Shown here piece after piece: positions 24,505 to 33,877 of a stretch of 64,000 nt of DNA (the first letter of the stretch is position 1; every line of letters starts with the position of its first letter). Location: contig WXYP01000003.1 of assembly GCA_009901575.1 (NCBI GenBank), positions 496,001 to 560,000 on the forward strand, written 5' to 3'. The notes beneath the pieces are model-generated. The model did no database searches, was not told the origin of the DNA, and worked only from the letters and a program-made list of their open reading frames with translations. This DNA comes from Flavobacteriaceae bacterium R38. Lineage in GTDB: Bacteria; Bacteroidota; Bacteroidia; Flavobacteriales; Flavobacteriaceae. The position numbers were made by a program, and so were the translations under genes.

Positions 24505-25193
24505 TATTTAAAACTATATTTAAAAATCCATCCCAGAATCTTCAAGGCTGCAAAGATAGTACCTTTTACGGTTCCTGAAACTTTTGATACCCCAATTCTT
24601 TTTTTATAACGTACTGGAACTTCGATATATGATAATTTTTTACGTATTGCTTTTAATTGCATTTCTACTGTCCAACCATAGGTTTTATCTACCATTTCCA
24701 ACGATTGGAGCTTGTCAAATTTAATGGCCCTGAAAGGACCTAAATCTGTAAATTTTGCATTGAAAAAGATTTTCATCAGAAAAGTAGCTAACCAATTCCC
24801 AAAAACTTGTTGGGGCGTCATAGAATGCTTCTCTCTTAGTCTTTTTACTCTGGCTCCAATAACCAGATCTATATCATCTTCAATAATAGGTTGAACTATT
24901 TTTGTGAGTTCTTCAGGATAATCTGAATAATCTCCGTCTAGAAATACGATAATATCTGGTTGTTTGGATTGCGAAGCTACATAATCTATTCCTTTCAGGC
25001 AGGCATAACCATATCCTTTTCTCTCTTCAAACAGGGAAGTTGCTCCGGCTTTTTTTACTTTTTCAGATGTTTTATCATTAGAATTATTATCGACTACAAT
25101 AATTTCATCAACAATTTCCGGAATATCATTTATGACATTACCAATAGAATCTTCTTCATTAAAAGCAGGGATAATGACTTTAATCAAGGTCAT
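24504..25193 (-). CDS. GT2 glycosyltransferase (dolichyl-phosphate mannose synthase-like)
   Basis: A 229-residue soluble GT2 protein: VIIPAFNEEDSIG, IIVVDNNSNDKT, FLDGDYSDYPEE (DxD equivalent) and RAIKFDKLQSL, with no C-terminal membrane segments. By family it makes polyprenyl-phosphate-linked mannose or glucose, which would be the donor for the GT-C-type membrane enzyme encoded last in this operon. That pairing is inferred. It overlaps the MORN gene by 4 bp and the next gene by 1 bp. Confidence 0.85.
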   Translation of the reverse strand: MTLIKVIIPAFNEEDSIGNVINDIPEIVDEIIVVDNNSNDKTSEKVKKAGATSLFEERKGYGYACLKGIDYVASQSKQPDIIVFLDGDYSDYPEELTKIVQPIIEDDIDLVIGARVKRLREKHSMTPQQVFGNWLATFLMKIFFNAKFTDLGPFRAIKFDKLQSLEMVDKTYGWTVEMQLKAIRKKLSYIEVPVRYKKRIGVSKVSGTVKGTIFAALKILGWIFKYSFK

Positions 25194-25960
25194 TTGAGAT
25201 CAGATAAATTGTTGTCACGCTTGAAACTTTTAAGGTCGAACCATTCTTTGATTTTTTTTCCATCCATATACTTTTGGGCAGAGGTCAGTTTTTTATTCAT
25301 GTATTTAAGGCAATACCCGTCTTTAGTTCCATCTTTAAGTTGACATTTGTGATTTACAACGCCATTATTGTCATAGTAAATCCACCACTTATTCATATCT
25401 CCTAATTCGTAATGCCCTTCTTTTTCTAATATTCCATTCTCAAAATAAAATTTCCAATATTTTATTTTTTTTCCTTCTTTATAATGACCAAATTCTTTTA
25501 TTTTACCATTGGCATGATAAGATTTCCAGAAATTTTCTTTCTTATCGATCTTGTAAAAACCAATTTCGCGCAATTTACTATTTAAATGATAAGATTTCCA
25601 ATAATCTTCTTTTTTTCCGTTTCTGTAAAACCCTTCTTCTTTTAATTTTCCGTTAGGATGATAAGATTTCCAAAAACCTTCTTTTAAGTTGTTTTTATAG
25701 GAACCTATGTCACTTAACTTTCCATTAGGGTGATAAGATTTCCAATAATCTTCTTTTAAATTGTTTTTGTAGCGCCCCTCAGTTTTTTTTACACCATTTG
25801 AATAATAATATAACCAGTAACTGGTTTTTGTATTATTCATAATCCATCCTTCGGCTTTTTTATTTCCATCTGTATAATATTCTCTTTTATACATTCTACT
25901 GGAACCGCCTCCAAAAAATAAACTGAGTAATAATGTTATAGAAATTAGTTTAGAAAGCAT
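25190..25960 (-). CDS. MORN-repeat protein (YwqK-like), first gene of glycosyltransferase operon
   Basis: A 256-residue protein with an N-terminal signal-like segment (LISITLLLSLFFGGG) followed by about eight tandem 22-23-residue repeats of the form YWKSYHPNGKL-x-GxYKNxxKE. The repeats are also near-identical in DNA between about 25480 and 25830, which suggests recent repeat expansion. MORN/YwqK repeats form beta-hairpin solenoids; in Bacteroidota their role is mostly unknown. The 4-bp overlap with a glycosyltransferase gene implies co-translation. The automatic label antitoxin often given to YwqK proteins is not supported here: no toxin gene is adjacent. Confidence 0.8.
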   Translation of the reverse strand: MLSKLISITLLLSLFFGGGSSRMYKREYYTDGNKKAEGWIMNNTKTSYWLYYYSNGVKKTEGRYKNNLKEDYWKSYHPNGKLSDIGSYKNNLKEGFWKSYHPNGKLKEEGFYRNGKKEDYWKSYHLNSKLREIGFYKIDKKENFWKSYHANGKIKEFGHYKEGKKIKYWKFYFENGILEKEGHYELGDMNKWWIYYDNNGVVNHKCQLKDGTKDGYCLKYMNKKLTSAQKYMDGKKIKEWFDLKSFKRDNNLSDLK

Positions 25961-26023
25961 AACTTATACGTTTATAAACAAATACGTTGGTATTTTAGAC
26001 GAAACTAAAATAAGTAACTAACA

Positions 26024-27622
26024 TTATTTTTTATTCACTAAGTCCATTAAGTTTACATCATTTCCTAAAAGAATTTCATTTGGATTGATTCTTCCTTCCT
26101 GAGCCCCATTTTCTAATTTAAGAACTCCTCTCGGGCAAACCGCAGAACAAACTCCGCAACCAACACAGGAAGAACGTACTATATTTTCTCCTTTTTGAGC
26201 ATAAGACCTTACATCAATTCCCATCTCACAATAAGTAGAACAATTTCCACATGAGATACATTGTCCACCATTGGTAGTAATTCTGAATTTTGAGAATAAA
26301 CGTTGTTGCATTCCTAAAATAGCAGCCATTGGACATCCCATTCTACACCAAACTCTATTCCCTAGTATAGGATAAAAACCGGTACCAACTACTCCTGAGA
26401 AAATACTACCGATTAAGAATCCATAAGCACTTTTTACTTTACTGGCTTTCCAGATAAAGATATTTTGTTCTCCACTTGTATAGTGTAAAGCAATTAAAGC
26501 TAAGATGATTACTAAATATCCAATAGCTCCATATCTTGCGTCTTTTTTAAGTTCATGACGCTTAAAATACCATATTGCGCCAAATAAAGTTGCTAAGAAC
26601 ACAGCTACTCCAATGAGGAATGTATCTTTTGTAAGCCAGTATTTACTGGTGTCATTACCTAAATAAGAATGAACAATTCCTGTAGTAGCTACTACAATAA
26701 ACACTAATACACTGTGAATTACCCAACGTTCAACTTTCCAGGCAAAAATACTCTTATCTGAAAGTTGACGGAATGAATCACCGGCAGTTTCTGCCAATCC
26801 TCCACAACCACATACCCAAGAACAGTACCATCTTTTACCGAATTTGTATGTTAAGATGGGAGTAATAACAAATATGGAAAGTATTCCAAAAATTAATAGT
26901 GCTAATCCTATATTACCGGCATTGATAAAACTTTTTACGTTATAGCCTTCAAATAAATAATGATTAAGAGGCCACACATTTTTTAAATCGTAATAAGGAA
27001 GTTTAAAGGTGTCAGAATTAAGCCTTGCCATAAATTCCGGGATTAAAAAAGCAAAAGCAGTCTGGAAAAACATAACGCTTATGGTACGTATTTGATGATA
27101 TCTGTTATGCCTGTATTTCCATATAAATTTAATTCCGAAAGTCAATATAGCTATTGTGTAAAGTGTTCCATATACAAACCATTGACTTGCCGGATTGCCA
27201 CTTAAAATACGACTTAGTGGGTCAAAAAGAGCAATTATACCAGTATTACTACCACCATCTTTTGCTAAACCAATATATTCCGGATAAAAATATAAGACGA
27301 TATAAAAACCAGTAAGCGATATACCGGCCAGCCATCCCAGTAATCCGCGACTTGATATAGATTTTGACCAAACTCCGTTATTCTTAATCCCTTCAACAGT
27401 ATTTCCATATAAACCATATGAAAACATGATTACACCTGCTGTTATTGATAGTAAAGATATAGCCAGCCATAATCCTTTATTAGGAAAATCTACATTAAAT
27501 GCTGCAAGTAAAATTATACCTAGCCCGGTCATCCCTATTAAAGTTCCAATCTTTTGCATTAAACTAAGATTGGCTGGTGCCGGATTAGCTAAAGACATGC
27601 TTTGTTCTAAATTATTTTTCAT
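26024..27622 (-). CDS. NapH/NosR-like polyferredoxin membrane protein
   Basis: A 532-residue protein with about ten helices. A cysteine loop WYCSWVCGCGG and a later CRMGCPMAA are the NapH/CcoG-type membrane cysteine motifs; near the C-terminus two 4Fe-4S ferredoxin clusters follow (CISCGNCSTYCEMG and CVGCGVCSAVCPRG). It likely carries electrons between quinol and a soluble partner. The partner is probably the flavoprotein encoded 18 bp upstream on the same strand. The terminal acceptor is not encoded here. Confidence 0.82.
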   Translation of the reverse strand: MKNNLEQSMSLANPAPANLSLMQKIGTLIGMTGLGIILLAAFNVDFPNKGLWLAISLLSITAGVIMFSYGLYGNTVEGIKNNGVWSKSISSRGLLGWLAGISLTGFYIVLYFYPEYIGLAKDGGSNTGIIALFDPLSRILSGNPASQWFVYGTLYTIAILTFGIKFIWKYRHNRYHQIRTISVMFFQTAFAFLIPEFMARLNSDTFKLPYYDLKNVWPLNHYLFEGYNVKSFINAGNIGLALLIFGILSIFVITPILTYKFGKRWYCSWVCGCGGLAETAGDSFRQLSDKSIFAWKVERWVIHSVLVFIVVATTGIVHSYLGNDTSKYWLTKDTFLIGVAVFLATLFGAIWYFKRHELKKDARYGAIGYLVIILALIALHYTSGEQNIFIWKASKVKSAYGFLIGSIFSGVVGTGFYPILGNRVWCRMGCPMAAILGMQQRLFSKFRITTNGGQCISCGNCSTYCEMGIDVRSYAQKGENIVRSSCVGCGVCSAVCPRGVLKLENGAQEGRINPNEILLGNDVNLMDLVNKK

Positions 27623-27640
27623 AATCTATTGTATATATTT

Positions 27641-28933
27641 TTATGCGTTTGTAACTAGTTGAGAATTGTAGTGCTGTAAAATTTCAGCTTCATGCTGTTT
27701 GAAAAATTCAGGGTCAAAATTTGCCTCTTTGAGATGATTGATTACATAATCAATATCTCTTTTTTCGGTTAACCATTTGTCAAAAATTTCATGACGCATA
27801 CGAATACCAAAGTTGTTAATTCCCAGGAATTCTTTAGTGTCTTTATGATAAGAGATTCGAATACATTTTTTCCCGTCTTCATGTTCCCAGTAGAACTGTT
27901 TTTCATATTCCATAGGTTTAGAGAAAACCCATCCATATGTTTGATATTCTATATCTAAAAATTTAGCTGAATTGAACCAATGTCCAGGTTTGTATTCTGT
28001 TTTATTTCCACAAATAGTTTGGGCCAATGTCTCTCCCATCATTCTTCCAGTATACCATACAGCTTCAATAGGCCTTCTTAAACCGATAGCTTCATGTTGT
28101 TGAGCACAATCTCCTATGGCATATACATCATGGATATTTGTTTCTAAGTGTCTGTTGACTAAAACACCTCTGTTGATTTCAATTTTAGAATCTTTTAAAA
28201 AGTCAATATTAGGAGATACTCCGGCAGTTAGCCCTACGATCTGACATTCAATAACTTCTCCTGTTTCTTCAATTACAACAGCTTTAGCTCTGCCGTTTTC
28301 ATCAGCCTGTATTTCTTTTAAATTGGTAGATAATCTTAAATCTATATGATGCTCTCTGATATGCCTGTTAATCATATCAGATTCTCCCGCAGGCAAAACA
28401 CCGTTCCAAAAACTGGATTCACGAACGAGAAAAGTTACAGGTATATTCCTTGAAGACAACATTTCTGCTAATTCTATACCTATTAAACCACCACCAACAA
28501 TTACAGCTCTTTTTGTTCCCGGAGTACATTTTTCAAGATTTTCTAAATCTTGCCTGTGATACATTCCCATCACACCATCAAGATCCTGCCCTGGCCATCC
28601 AAATTTGTTAGGTTTTGACCCAGTGGCTATAACAAGTTTATCATAACTCATAGTAGAATTGTCGGCAAACTTAAGTTCTTTATTATCTGTGTCTACAGCT
28701 GTAACATAACCGTTTTTTAAATTGATCCTGTTTTTTTTCCAAAACCAATTTTCATAAGGTTGTGTATGCTCAAACTTCATATGTCCCATATACACATACA
28801 TTAATGCTGTACGTGAAAAGAAATAATCTGTTTCAGCAGAAACAATTGTAATTTTCTTATCTGATAATTTTCTTATGTGTCTGGCAGTAGTTACTCCTGA
28901 AATTCCATTACCTATAATGACGATGTGCTCCAT
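27641..28933 (-). CDS. NAD(P)/FAD-dependent pyridine nucleotide-disulphide-type oxidoreductase
   Basis: A 430-residue protein: IVIIGNGISGVTTARHI (FAD), AVIVGGGLIGIELAEML (NAD(P)), and VYAIGDCAQ (FAD second motif). This is the fold of nitrite-reductase large-subunit N-domains and rubredoxin/ferredoxin reductases. There is no redox-active CxxC. It forms an apparent two-gene operon with the polyferredoxin gene, so it may pass electrons from NAD(P)H to the membrane Fe-S protein or accept them from it. Divergent from the DUF547 gene at 29.2 kb. Confidence 0.85.
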   Translation of the reverse strand: MEHIVIIGNGISGVTTARHIRKLSDKKITIVSAETDYFFSRTALMYVYMGHMKFEHTQPYENWFWKKNRINLKNGYVTAVDTDNKELKFADNSTMSYDKLVIATGSKPNKFGWPGQDLDGVMGMYHRQDLENLEKCTPGTKRAVIVGGGLIGIELAEMLSSRNIPVTFLVRESSFWNGVLPAGESDMINRHIREHHIDLRLSTNLKEIQADENGRAKAVVIEETGEVIECQIVGLTAGVSPNIDFLKDSKIEINRGVLVNRHLETNIHDVYAIGDCAQQHEAIGLRRPIEAVWYTGRMMGETLAQTICGNKTEYKPGHWFNSAKFLDIEYQTYGWVFSKPMEYEKQFYWEHEDGKKCIRISYHKDTKEFLGINNFGIRMRHEIFDKWLTEKRDIDYVINHLKEANFDPEFFKQHEAEILQHYNSQLVTNA

Positions 28934-29161
28934 AACAATTTTGTTCTGTTGTGATATTATGTCGATCCGAAAGTTAAGAACTTAATCTTTAAATATAATT
29001 TAGAATTAATATAAATAAAACTGTGTTGTAAGGATTTGTTAATGATGACGTACTCTGATTAGTTTGAAAATTAAGCAATTAAGAGTTCTTAAAATTTTGT
29101 TATTTATTGTAAGCTTAGAAAAAAAAACAGACAAAAACCGCAATGATAAATGAACATAAAT

Positions 29162-29869
29162 ATGAAAAAAATAGTAATACTTTCCATACTAGCCTTATCG
29201 TTTAAGGTTGGATTTTCACAAAACACACAAACCTTTTTTGACCAGGCAGATGCTTTTTTTAAAAAACATGTTTCAAATGGACGTGTTGATTATAAGGCTA
29301 TCAAAAGCTCTCAAAATGAGTTAAACGAATTGCTGACTTTAGCGAATTCTATTTCTGTTTCAAAAAGTAACGCAAATGAGTATAAAGCTTTTTGGATCAA
29401 TGCATATAATTTAGGTGTTATCAAAGGAATCATAGATATTTATCCAACTAAAACTCCTTTAGTAGATGGCTTTTTTGATAAAACTAAGCATAGTTTAGGC
29501 GGTAAAAAAATCATTCTTAATGATATAGAAAATAAATTATTAAGAGCAGAATTTGATGATGCACGTTTTCATTTTGTATTGGTTTGTGGAGCATTAGGTT
29601 GTCCTCCTTTAATTAATGAGGCTTACAGACCTGCTACATTAGACGCACAATTAACACGTCAAACAAAATTAGCTTTAAACAACTCTAATTTTATCAAGGT
29701 TAAAAAGAATAAAGTAGAAGTTTCTGAGATTTTGAAGTGGTACAAAGAAGACTTTGTAAAAAAAGGACAATCTGAAATTGACTTCATTAATAAATACAGA
29801 ACTGAAAAAATTCCTGCTAAATCTAGATTAGGATATTATACTTACAACTGGACATTGAATTCAAAATAG
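29162..29869 (+). CDS. Secreted DUF547 protein
   Basis: About 235 residues: a Sec signal (MKKIVILSILALSFKVGFSQ) and then a DUF547 domain, recognised from FWINAYNLGVIKGIIDIYPTK shortened to its core FWINAYN, HFVLVCGALGCPPL and the C-terminal LKWYKEDF. The ATG at 29162 is preferred over one four codons upstream because it starts a standard MKK signal peptide. Function of DUF547 is unknown. A second DUF547 protein is encoded at 33870-34814 next to the arsenosugar genes. The beta-barrel gene follows 31 bp later. Confidence 0.85.
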   Translation: MKKIVILSILALSFKVGFSQNTQTFFDQADAFFKKHVSNGRVDYKAIKSSQNELNELLTLANSISVSKSNANEYKAFWINAYNLGVIKGIIDIYPTKTPLVDGFFDKTKHSLGGKKIILNDIENKLLRAEFDDARFHFVLVCGALGCPPLINEAYRPATLDAQLTRQTKLALNNSNFIKVKKNKVEVSEILKWYKEDFVKKGQSEIDFINKYRTEKIPAKSRLGYYTYNWTLNSK

Positions 29870-29900
29870 ATGTCATTAAAAATCAACTAAAAAAATAAAA

Positions 29901-30839
29901 ATGAAAAAATTAGTACTATTAACGACTTTATTACTATTATCAGCTACTTATACGGGATTTTCACAAGAAGACGATGAAGCTCCACAGCAAAAAGAGAGTA
30001 ATTTATTAGAATTTACGCCATCAAAGTTACTATATAAAGGACAGGTGGACATAAAATGGTTCAATAATCTATTTACTACTACGACTTTTGTGAATGAGGA
30101 TGGAGATAAATCTAGTACAGGAGGTAGACAAAACTTTTTTACTTCCTCGCTAGAAGTGTTCTTTGGAGTTTCTGAGAGTAGGAGAGTTAACATTGGATTT
30201 ATTACGGAGTTCAGATCAAACACTATTGGCGGCGGCGGAGTTTTTGATGTTTTTAAATTTGATGGAGAAACAGGAGTGTCGAGATCGGGATTAACAGCCA
30301 TAGCTCCTGCTATTAAATGGCAACCGTTCAAAAAAATACCTAACTTTTCTATCTTACATGCATTCTCTATACCATTAGTTGATAATGAAGTAGAACAAAA
30401 TGTTTTTCTTGACGAAAAAACTTTTGTAATTCAAAACCGTTTTTTCTATGATTATACATTCTCAGGGGATAAATTTCAATTTTTTGCAGATTTAAATACA
30501 GAATTAAACCTTGGAGAAGACAGAGAGTTTTTTACAGATGCTAATGGTTTCTTTAATACTTCTGAAGGAGGATTTGCTAATAATAGTTTAAGAGTTACGT
30601 ATTCTGGATTTTTGAGTTACTTCCCAACTCCAAAATGGACACTGCAATTATTGAGTCAGCAGTTCTTCTTAATTGATTTAGGGAACGATTTTGATCAAAA
30701 TTTCACAACAGTTGGAGCAGGTATAAAATATCAATTGACAGACGATTTAAGTCTTGAAACGCTTTACACTAACTTTTTTAGAGCAAGAGATGCCAACACA
30801 GGGCAAACATTTAACATAGGGCTTAGAGTAATTTTATAA
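29901..30839 (+). CDS. Predicted outer-membrane beta-barrel protein, unknown function
   Basis: A 312-residue protein with a signal peptide ending near GFSQ, an acidic mature start (EDDEAPQQ), and then alternating aromatic and polar strands to a C-terminal strand ending GLRVIL. There is no recognised domain; the pattern is that of a 10- to 14-strand porin-like barrel. It lies in a plus-strand run with DUF547, a GH113-like hydrolase and an Omp85-like protein, so an envelope role is likely. An intrinsic terminator follows but overlaps the start of the next gene. Confidence 0.65.
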   Translation: MKKLVLLTTLLLLSATYTGFSQEDDEAPQQKESNLLEFTPSKLLYKGQVDIKWFNNLFTTTTFVNEDGDKSSTGGRQNFFTSSLEVFFGVSESRRVNIGFITEFRSNTIGGGGVFDVFKFDGETGVSRSGLTAIAPAIKWQPFKKIPNFSILHAFSIPLVDNEVEQNVFLDEKTFVIQNRFFYDYTFSGDKFQFFADLNTELNLGEDREFFTDANGFFNTSEGGFANNSLRVTYSGFLSYFPTPKWTLQLLSQQFFLIDLGNDFDQNFTTVGAGIKYQLTDDLSLETLYTNFFRARDANTGQTFNIGLRVIL

Positions 30840-30854
30840 GTTAAGCCTTAAATT

Positions 30855-30913
30855 AGGAGCTTTATTATTAAAATGCAGTTATGTTGAAGAAAATAAAGCT
30901 CCTGATTTTTTTT
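30855..30913 (+). terminator. Intrinsic terminator overlapping the start of the GH113-like gene
   Basis: AGGAGCTTTATT (30855-30866) and AATAAAGCTCCT (30892-30903) form a perfect 12-bp stem; a run of eight T follows (30906-30913). The ATG of the next gene (30881) lies in the loop, and the T-run encodes I-F-F of its signal peptide. Confidence 0.75.
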
Positions 30914-31894
30914 ATTCTTACCTTAGGAATATCTTCTTTACAATCACAATCATCTAAAATAAACGGTATTAGCTTTGTCGGGGGAAGAAATGTTGTAAAT
31001 AAAAACAGTATTTTACCAGTAGTCAATGTTAATGCTAATTGGGTAACTTTAATGCCCTTAGGTTTTATGAGAGGCCTTCAATCTCCGGAAGTTCGATTTA
31101 ATCAGGACAGACAATGGTGGGGAGAACGAAAAATAGGAGTAAAAACTACTGCAGCTTTATTTCGAGAACAGAAAGTTAATATAATGATTAAGCCTCAAAT
31201 ATGGATTTCCAGAGGGGAATTCACAGGGCGAATCAATATGGAGACTGAAGAAGATTGGAAAGCATTCGAAAAATCATATGAACAATTTATTATAGCTTTT
31301 GCAACTTTGGCTCAAGAAGTAGATGCTAAACTTTTTTGCATAGGAACCGAGCTCAATAGTTTTGTAAGTGCCAGGCCAGATTTTTGGAAACAACTTATCA
31401 GTAAGGTTAAAAAAGTATACAAAGGAAAAATTACTTATGCTGAAAATTGGGATGCTTTTACTAATGTTCCGTTTTGGAATAGATTAGATTATATAGGAAT
31501 TGATGCTTATTTTCCTTTAAACGATGCCCAAACTCCTAAAGTAGAAGATTTAAAGAATGGTTGGAGTCAGCATAAAGCAAAAATTAAAGCATTACATCTT
31601 TCTCAGAAGAAACCTATCTTATTTACAGAGTATGGATATAGAAGTGTTGATTATACTGCCAGGCAACCTTGGAATTCTGATAGAAGTTTAACTAATGTAA
31701 ATCTTAAAGCACAAGAAAATGCGCTTTTGGCTATTTATGAAGCGTTTTGGAAAGAAGATTGGTTTGCAGGTGGCTTTTTGTGGAAATGGTATGATTTTCA
31801 CAATAGAGCAGGTGGAAAAGAAAATTCGCGATTTACCCCACAAAATAAGCCTGCCGAAAAACTAATTAAAGAATTTTATCGTATCTATAAATAA
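30881..31894 (+). CDS. GH113-like glycoside hydrolase (candidate beta-mannanase), secreted
   Basis: A 337-residue TIM-barrel protein with a signal peptide (residues 1-22). Likely catalytic Glu residues are in CIGTELNSF (acid/base) and LFTEYGYRS (nucleophile); IKPQIWIS and YIGIDAYFPL are further strand-end motifs of this family. GH113 members act on beta-1,4-mannans; substrate here is inferred. Its start codon lies inside the loop of an intrinsic terminator, so its expression may depend on translation initiation. Its stop overlaps the next ATG by 1 bp. Confidence 0.78.
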   Translation: MLKKIKLLIFFILTLGISSLQSQSSKINGISFVGGRNVVNKNSILPVVNVNANWVTLMPLGFMRGLQSPEVRFNQDRQWWGERKIGVKTTAALFREQKVNIMIKPQIWISRGEFTGRINMETEEDWKAFEKSYEQFIIAFATLAQEVDAKLFCIGTELNSFVSARPDFWKQLISKVKKVYKGKITYAENWDAFTNVPFWNRLDYIGIDAYFPLNDAQTPKVEDLKNGWSQHKAKIKALHLSQKKPILFTEYGYRSVDYTARQPWNSDRSLTNVNLKAQENALLAIYEAFWKEDWFAGGFLWKWYDFHNRAGGKENSRFTPQNKPAEKLIKEFYRIYK

Positions 31895-33156
31895 TGATAA
31901 AACAACTATCTTGTGTCTTTCTTTTTTTACTGGCTATCGTTGGTACGGCTCAGGATAAAATAGTATTTGATGTTAAAATAAGAGGAACCAAAAAAACTAA
32001 AGTTTCTTTTGTTAAGAAAATAATTAAAGTTAAAAACGGAGCTGTTCTTGATTCTGTAAAAATGGATGAAGATATAGCTAAACTTAAGAGGCTAGCAGGA
32101 ATTTCTCATGCGTATTACCAAGTCTTTCATGCTAAAGATAACTTCTATGATGTCTATTATAATATTGAAGAAAGTTTTACCATCATTCCCGAAGTAAATT
32201 TATTTACTGCCCGCGATCAAAATGTAGCTTACAGATTAGCGTTGTATGATTTTAATTTCCTGGGACGAAACATAGGATTTGGTGGCTTTTTTGAGAATAA
32301 TGTCTTCAATTCTTTTGGCTTAAACCTATTTGCTCCTTATTTATTTACTAACAAGATAGGAATAGCACTTAATTATGATAATATTGTCAGGAGAGAGCCA
32401 TTATTTACGAGTGCCGGTACTGCAAATTATCGTTATAGTAATAGAGGGATTGAAGCGTTGCTTTTGTATGAATTCGATTTTAAGAATAATATACAAATAG
32501 GAGGTAGTGTGTTTAATGAAGAATATTTATTTCTGGACGGAGTTAAAAGTGATGTAACTCCGGAATTTCTGGATTTGGAAAAATGGCAATTCAAATTTAT
32601 CTATACTTTTAATAACCTGGATTATGATTATCAATATGTTTCAGGGATCAGAAATTCTTTAGATACCCGGATAGTGACGTCGAATAATGAATTTCAAGAA
32701 GATTTTTTCCTGATCAGAAACAGATTTGATTATTTTAAAAGAGTAGGTAAATTAGGGAATTGGGCAAACCGGATTCAATTAGGGATAGCGTCTAATGATG
32801 ATAGCCCTTTTGCGCCTTTTGAAGTAGATAATAATGTAAATATCAGAGGAGTCGGAAATATTATTGACAGAGGTACTGCTATGTTGGTTTTGAATACAGA
32901 ATACAGGCATACTTTGGTAGATAAAGGCTGGTTTGTTATGCAGAGCAATATCTTTTTAGATGCCGGGACATGGCGTAATCCGGGAGGAGAATTAGGGGAT
33001 TTTTTTGATATTATAAATACACGTATTTACCCCGGAGTAGGATTGCGATTTATTCACAAAAAGATTTTCAATGCAGTCTTTAGGGTTGATTATGGATATG
33101 GGCTCACCCAGGGGAATAATAACGGTATTGTTTTTGGAATAGGGCAGTATTTTTAG
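31894..33156 (+). CDS. Omp85/BamA-like outer-membrane protein with one POTRA-like domain
   Basis: A 420-residue protein: signal peptide, one POTRA-like module (VFDVKIRGTKKTKVSFVKKI to about residue 95), then a barrel with many aromatic girdle residues. GVGNIIDRGTAMLVLNTEYRH and the end GYGLTQGNNNGIVFGIGQYF resemble Omp85 barrel ends; the terminal residue is Phe, as expected for BAM substrates. It has fewer POTRA repeats than BamA, so it is a minor Omp85-type assembly or transport protein. Start overlaps the GH113 stop by 1 bp. Confidence 0.72.
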   Translation: MIKQLSCVFLFLLAIVGTAQDKIVFDVKIRGTKKTKVSFVKKIIKVKNGAVLDSVKMDEDIAKLKRLAGISHAYYQVFHAKDNFYDVYYNIEESFTIIPEVNLFTARDQNVAYRLALYDFNFLGRNIGFGGFFENNVFNSFGLNLFAPYLFTNKIGIALNYDNIVRREPLFTSAGTANYRYSNRGIEALLLYEFDFKNNIQIGGSVFNEEYLFLDGVKSDVTPEFLDLEKWQFKFIYTFNNLDYDYQYVSGIRNSLDTRIVTSNNEFQEDFFLIRNRFDYFKRVGKLGNWANRIQLGIASNDDSPFAPFEVDNNVNIRGVGNIIDRGTAMLVLNTEYRHTLVDKGWFVMQSNIFLDAGTWRNPGGELGDFFDIINTRIYPGVGLRFIHKKIFNAVFRVDYGYGLTQGNNNGIVFGIGQYF

Positions 33157-33172
33157 ATGACTTTTCCTTTTT

Positions 33173-33877
33173 TTATGAAGCTATTTTTCTCTTATAATAA
33201 TTATAAAGCTGATCTGGAGAAGCTCCTAAAAAACTCTTTAAATGGACAACTGTGAAGTGATATTGTAGTTTCCAGACCCCATTTTTTAAATACCTGCGGG
33301 CAGAAGTGACAATATAGTTTGGAATTACTTTAAAAGAAGAGTTTTTGTAGATGCGGACAATGAGGTCATAATCTTCACAAATGATATATTCTTCATTATA
33401 TCCGTTTAATCTTTCAAACAAATCTTTTTCTACAAATAAGGATTGATCTCCACCTCTGCAGCTTTTGTGATTAAAACGGGTAAACCATTGAGAAAATAAT
33501 AAAACAGGATGCTTGTGATCGAATTTCATTCTAAAACAACCTGCAGGTTTTCCTTTTTGATAGGTTTCAATGATTTGTTTATCAAAATCTTTAGGAGGAT
33601 AGCTATCAGCATGTATAAAATAAAGAATGTCCCCTTTTGCGTGTTGCGCACCAACATTCATTTGTTTGGCTCTGCCTTTCTCAGAATTTAGCAGAACTAC
33701 ATCAGGAAAACCACCACTAACTTTCTCTTTAGAATTGTCAATACTTCCCCCATCTACTACAATAATATCTGAAATATTATTTATAGAAGAGTTGTGTAAC
33801 AAGTAAGTTAAAAATCGATTAATAGTCTTTCCTTCATTAAGAATAGGAATGATAATCGATATTTTAGGTTTATTCAT
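33173..33877 (-). CDS. TIGR04283-type glycosyltransferase of arsenosugar biosynthesis
   Basis: A 234-residue GT2 protein: ISIIIPILNEGKTIN, IIVVDGGSIDNS, EKGRAKQMNVGAQHAKGDILYFIHADS and CRGGDQSLFVEKDLF. The GRAxQMNxGA motif marks the TIGR04283 family, repeatedly found with arsenosugar genes. It probably adds a sugar to the arseno-nucleoside-derived intermediate. It is the distal gene of the minus-strand cluster and overlaps the DUF547 lipoprotein gene by 8 bp. Confidence 0.85.
   Translation of the reverse strand: MNKPKISIIIPILNEGKTINRFLTYLLHNSSINNISDIIVVDGGSIDNSKEKVSGGFPDVVLLNSEKGRAKQMNVGAQHAKGDILYFIHADSYPPKDFDKQIIETYQKGKPAGCFRMKFDHKHPVLLFSQWFTRFNHKSCRGGDQSLFVEKDLFERLNGYNEEYIICEDYDLIVRIYKNSSFKVIPNYIVTSARRYLKNGVWKLQYHFTVVHLKSFLGASPDQLYNYYKRKIAS

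Noticed and set aside
25480-25830. Regularly spaced repeats considered as a CRISPR array
   Set aside because: The repeats are in-frame coding MORN units of about 69 bp without unique spacers. No CRISPR array or cas gene was seen anywhere in the window.
25190-25960. MORN protein considered as an antitoxin because of its YwqK likeness
   Set aside because: No toxin gene is adjacent; it has a signal-like N-terminus and is coupled to glycosyltransferase genes.
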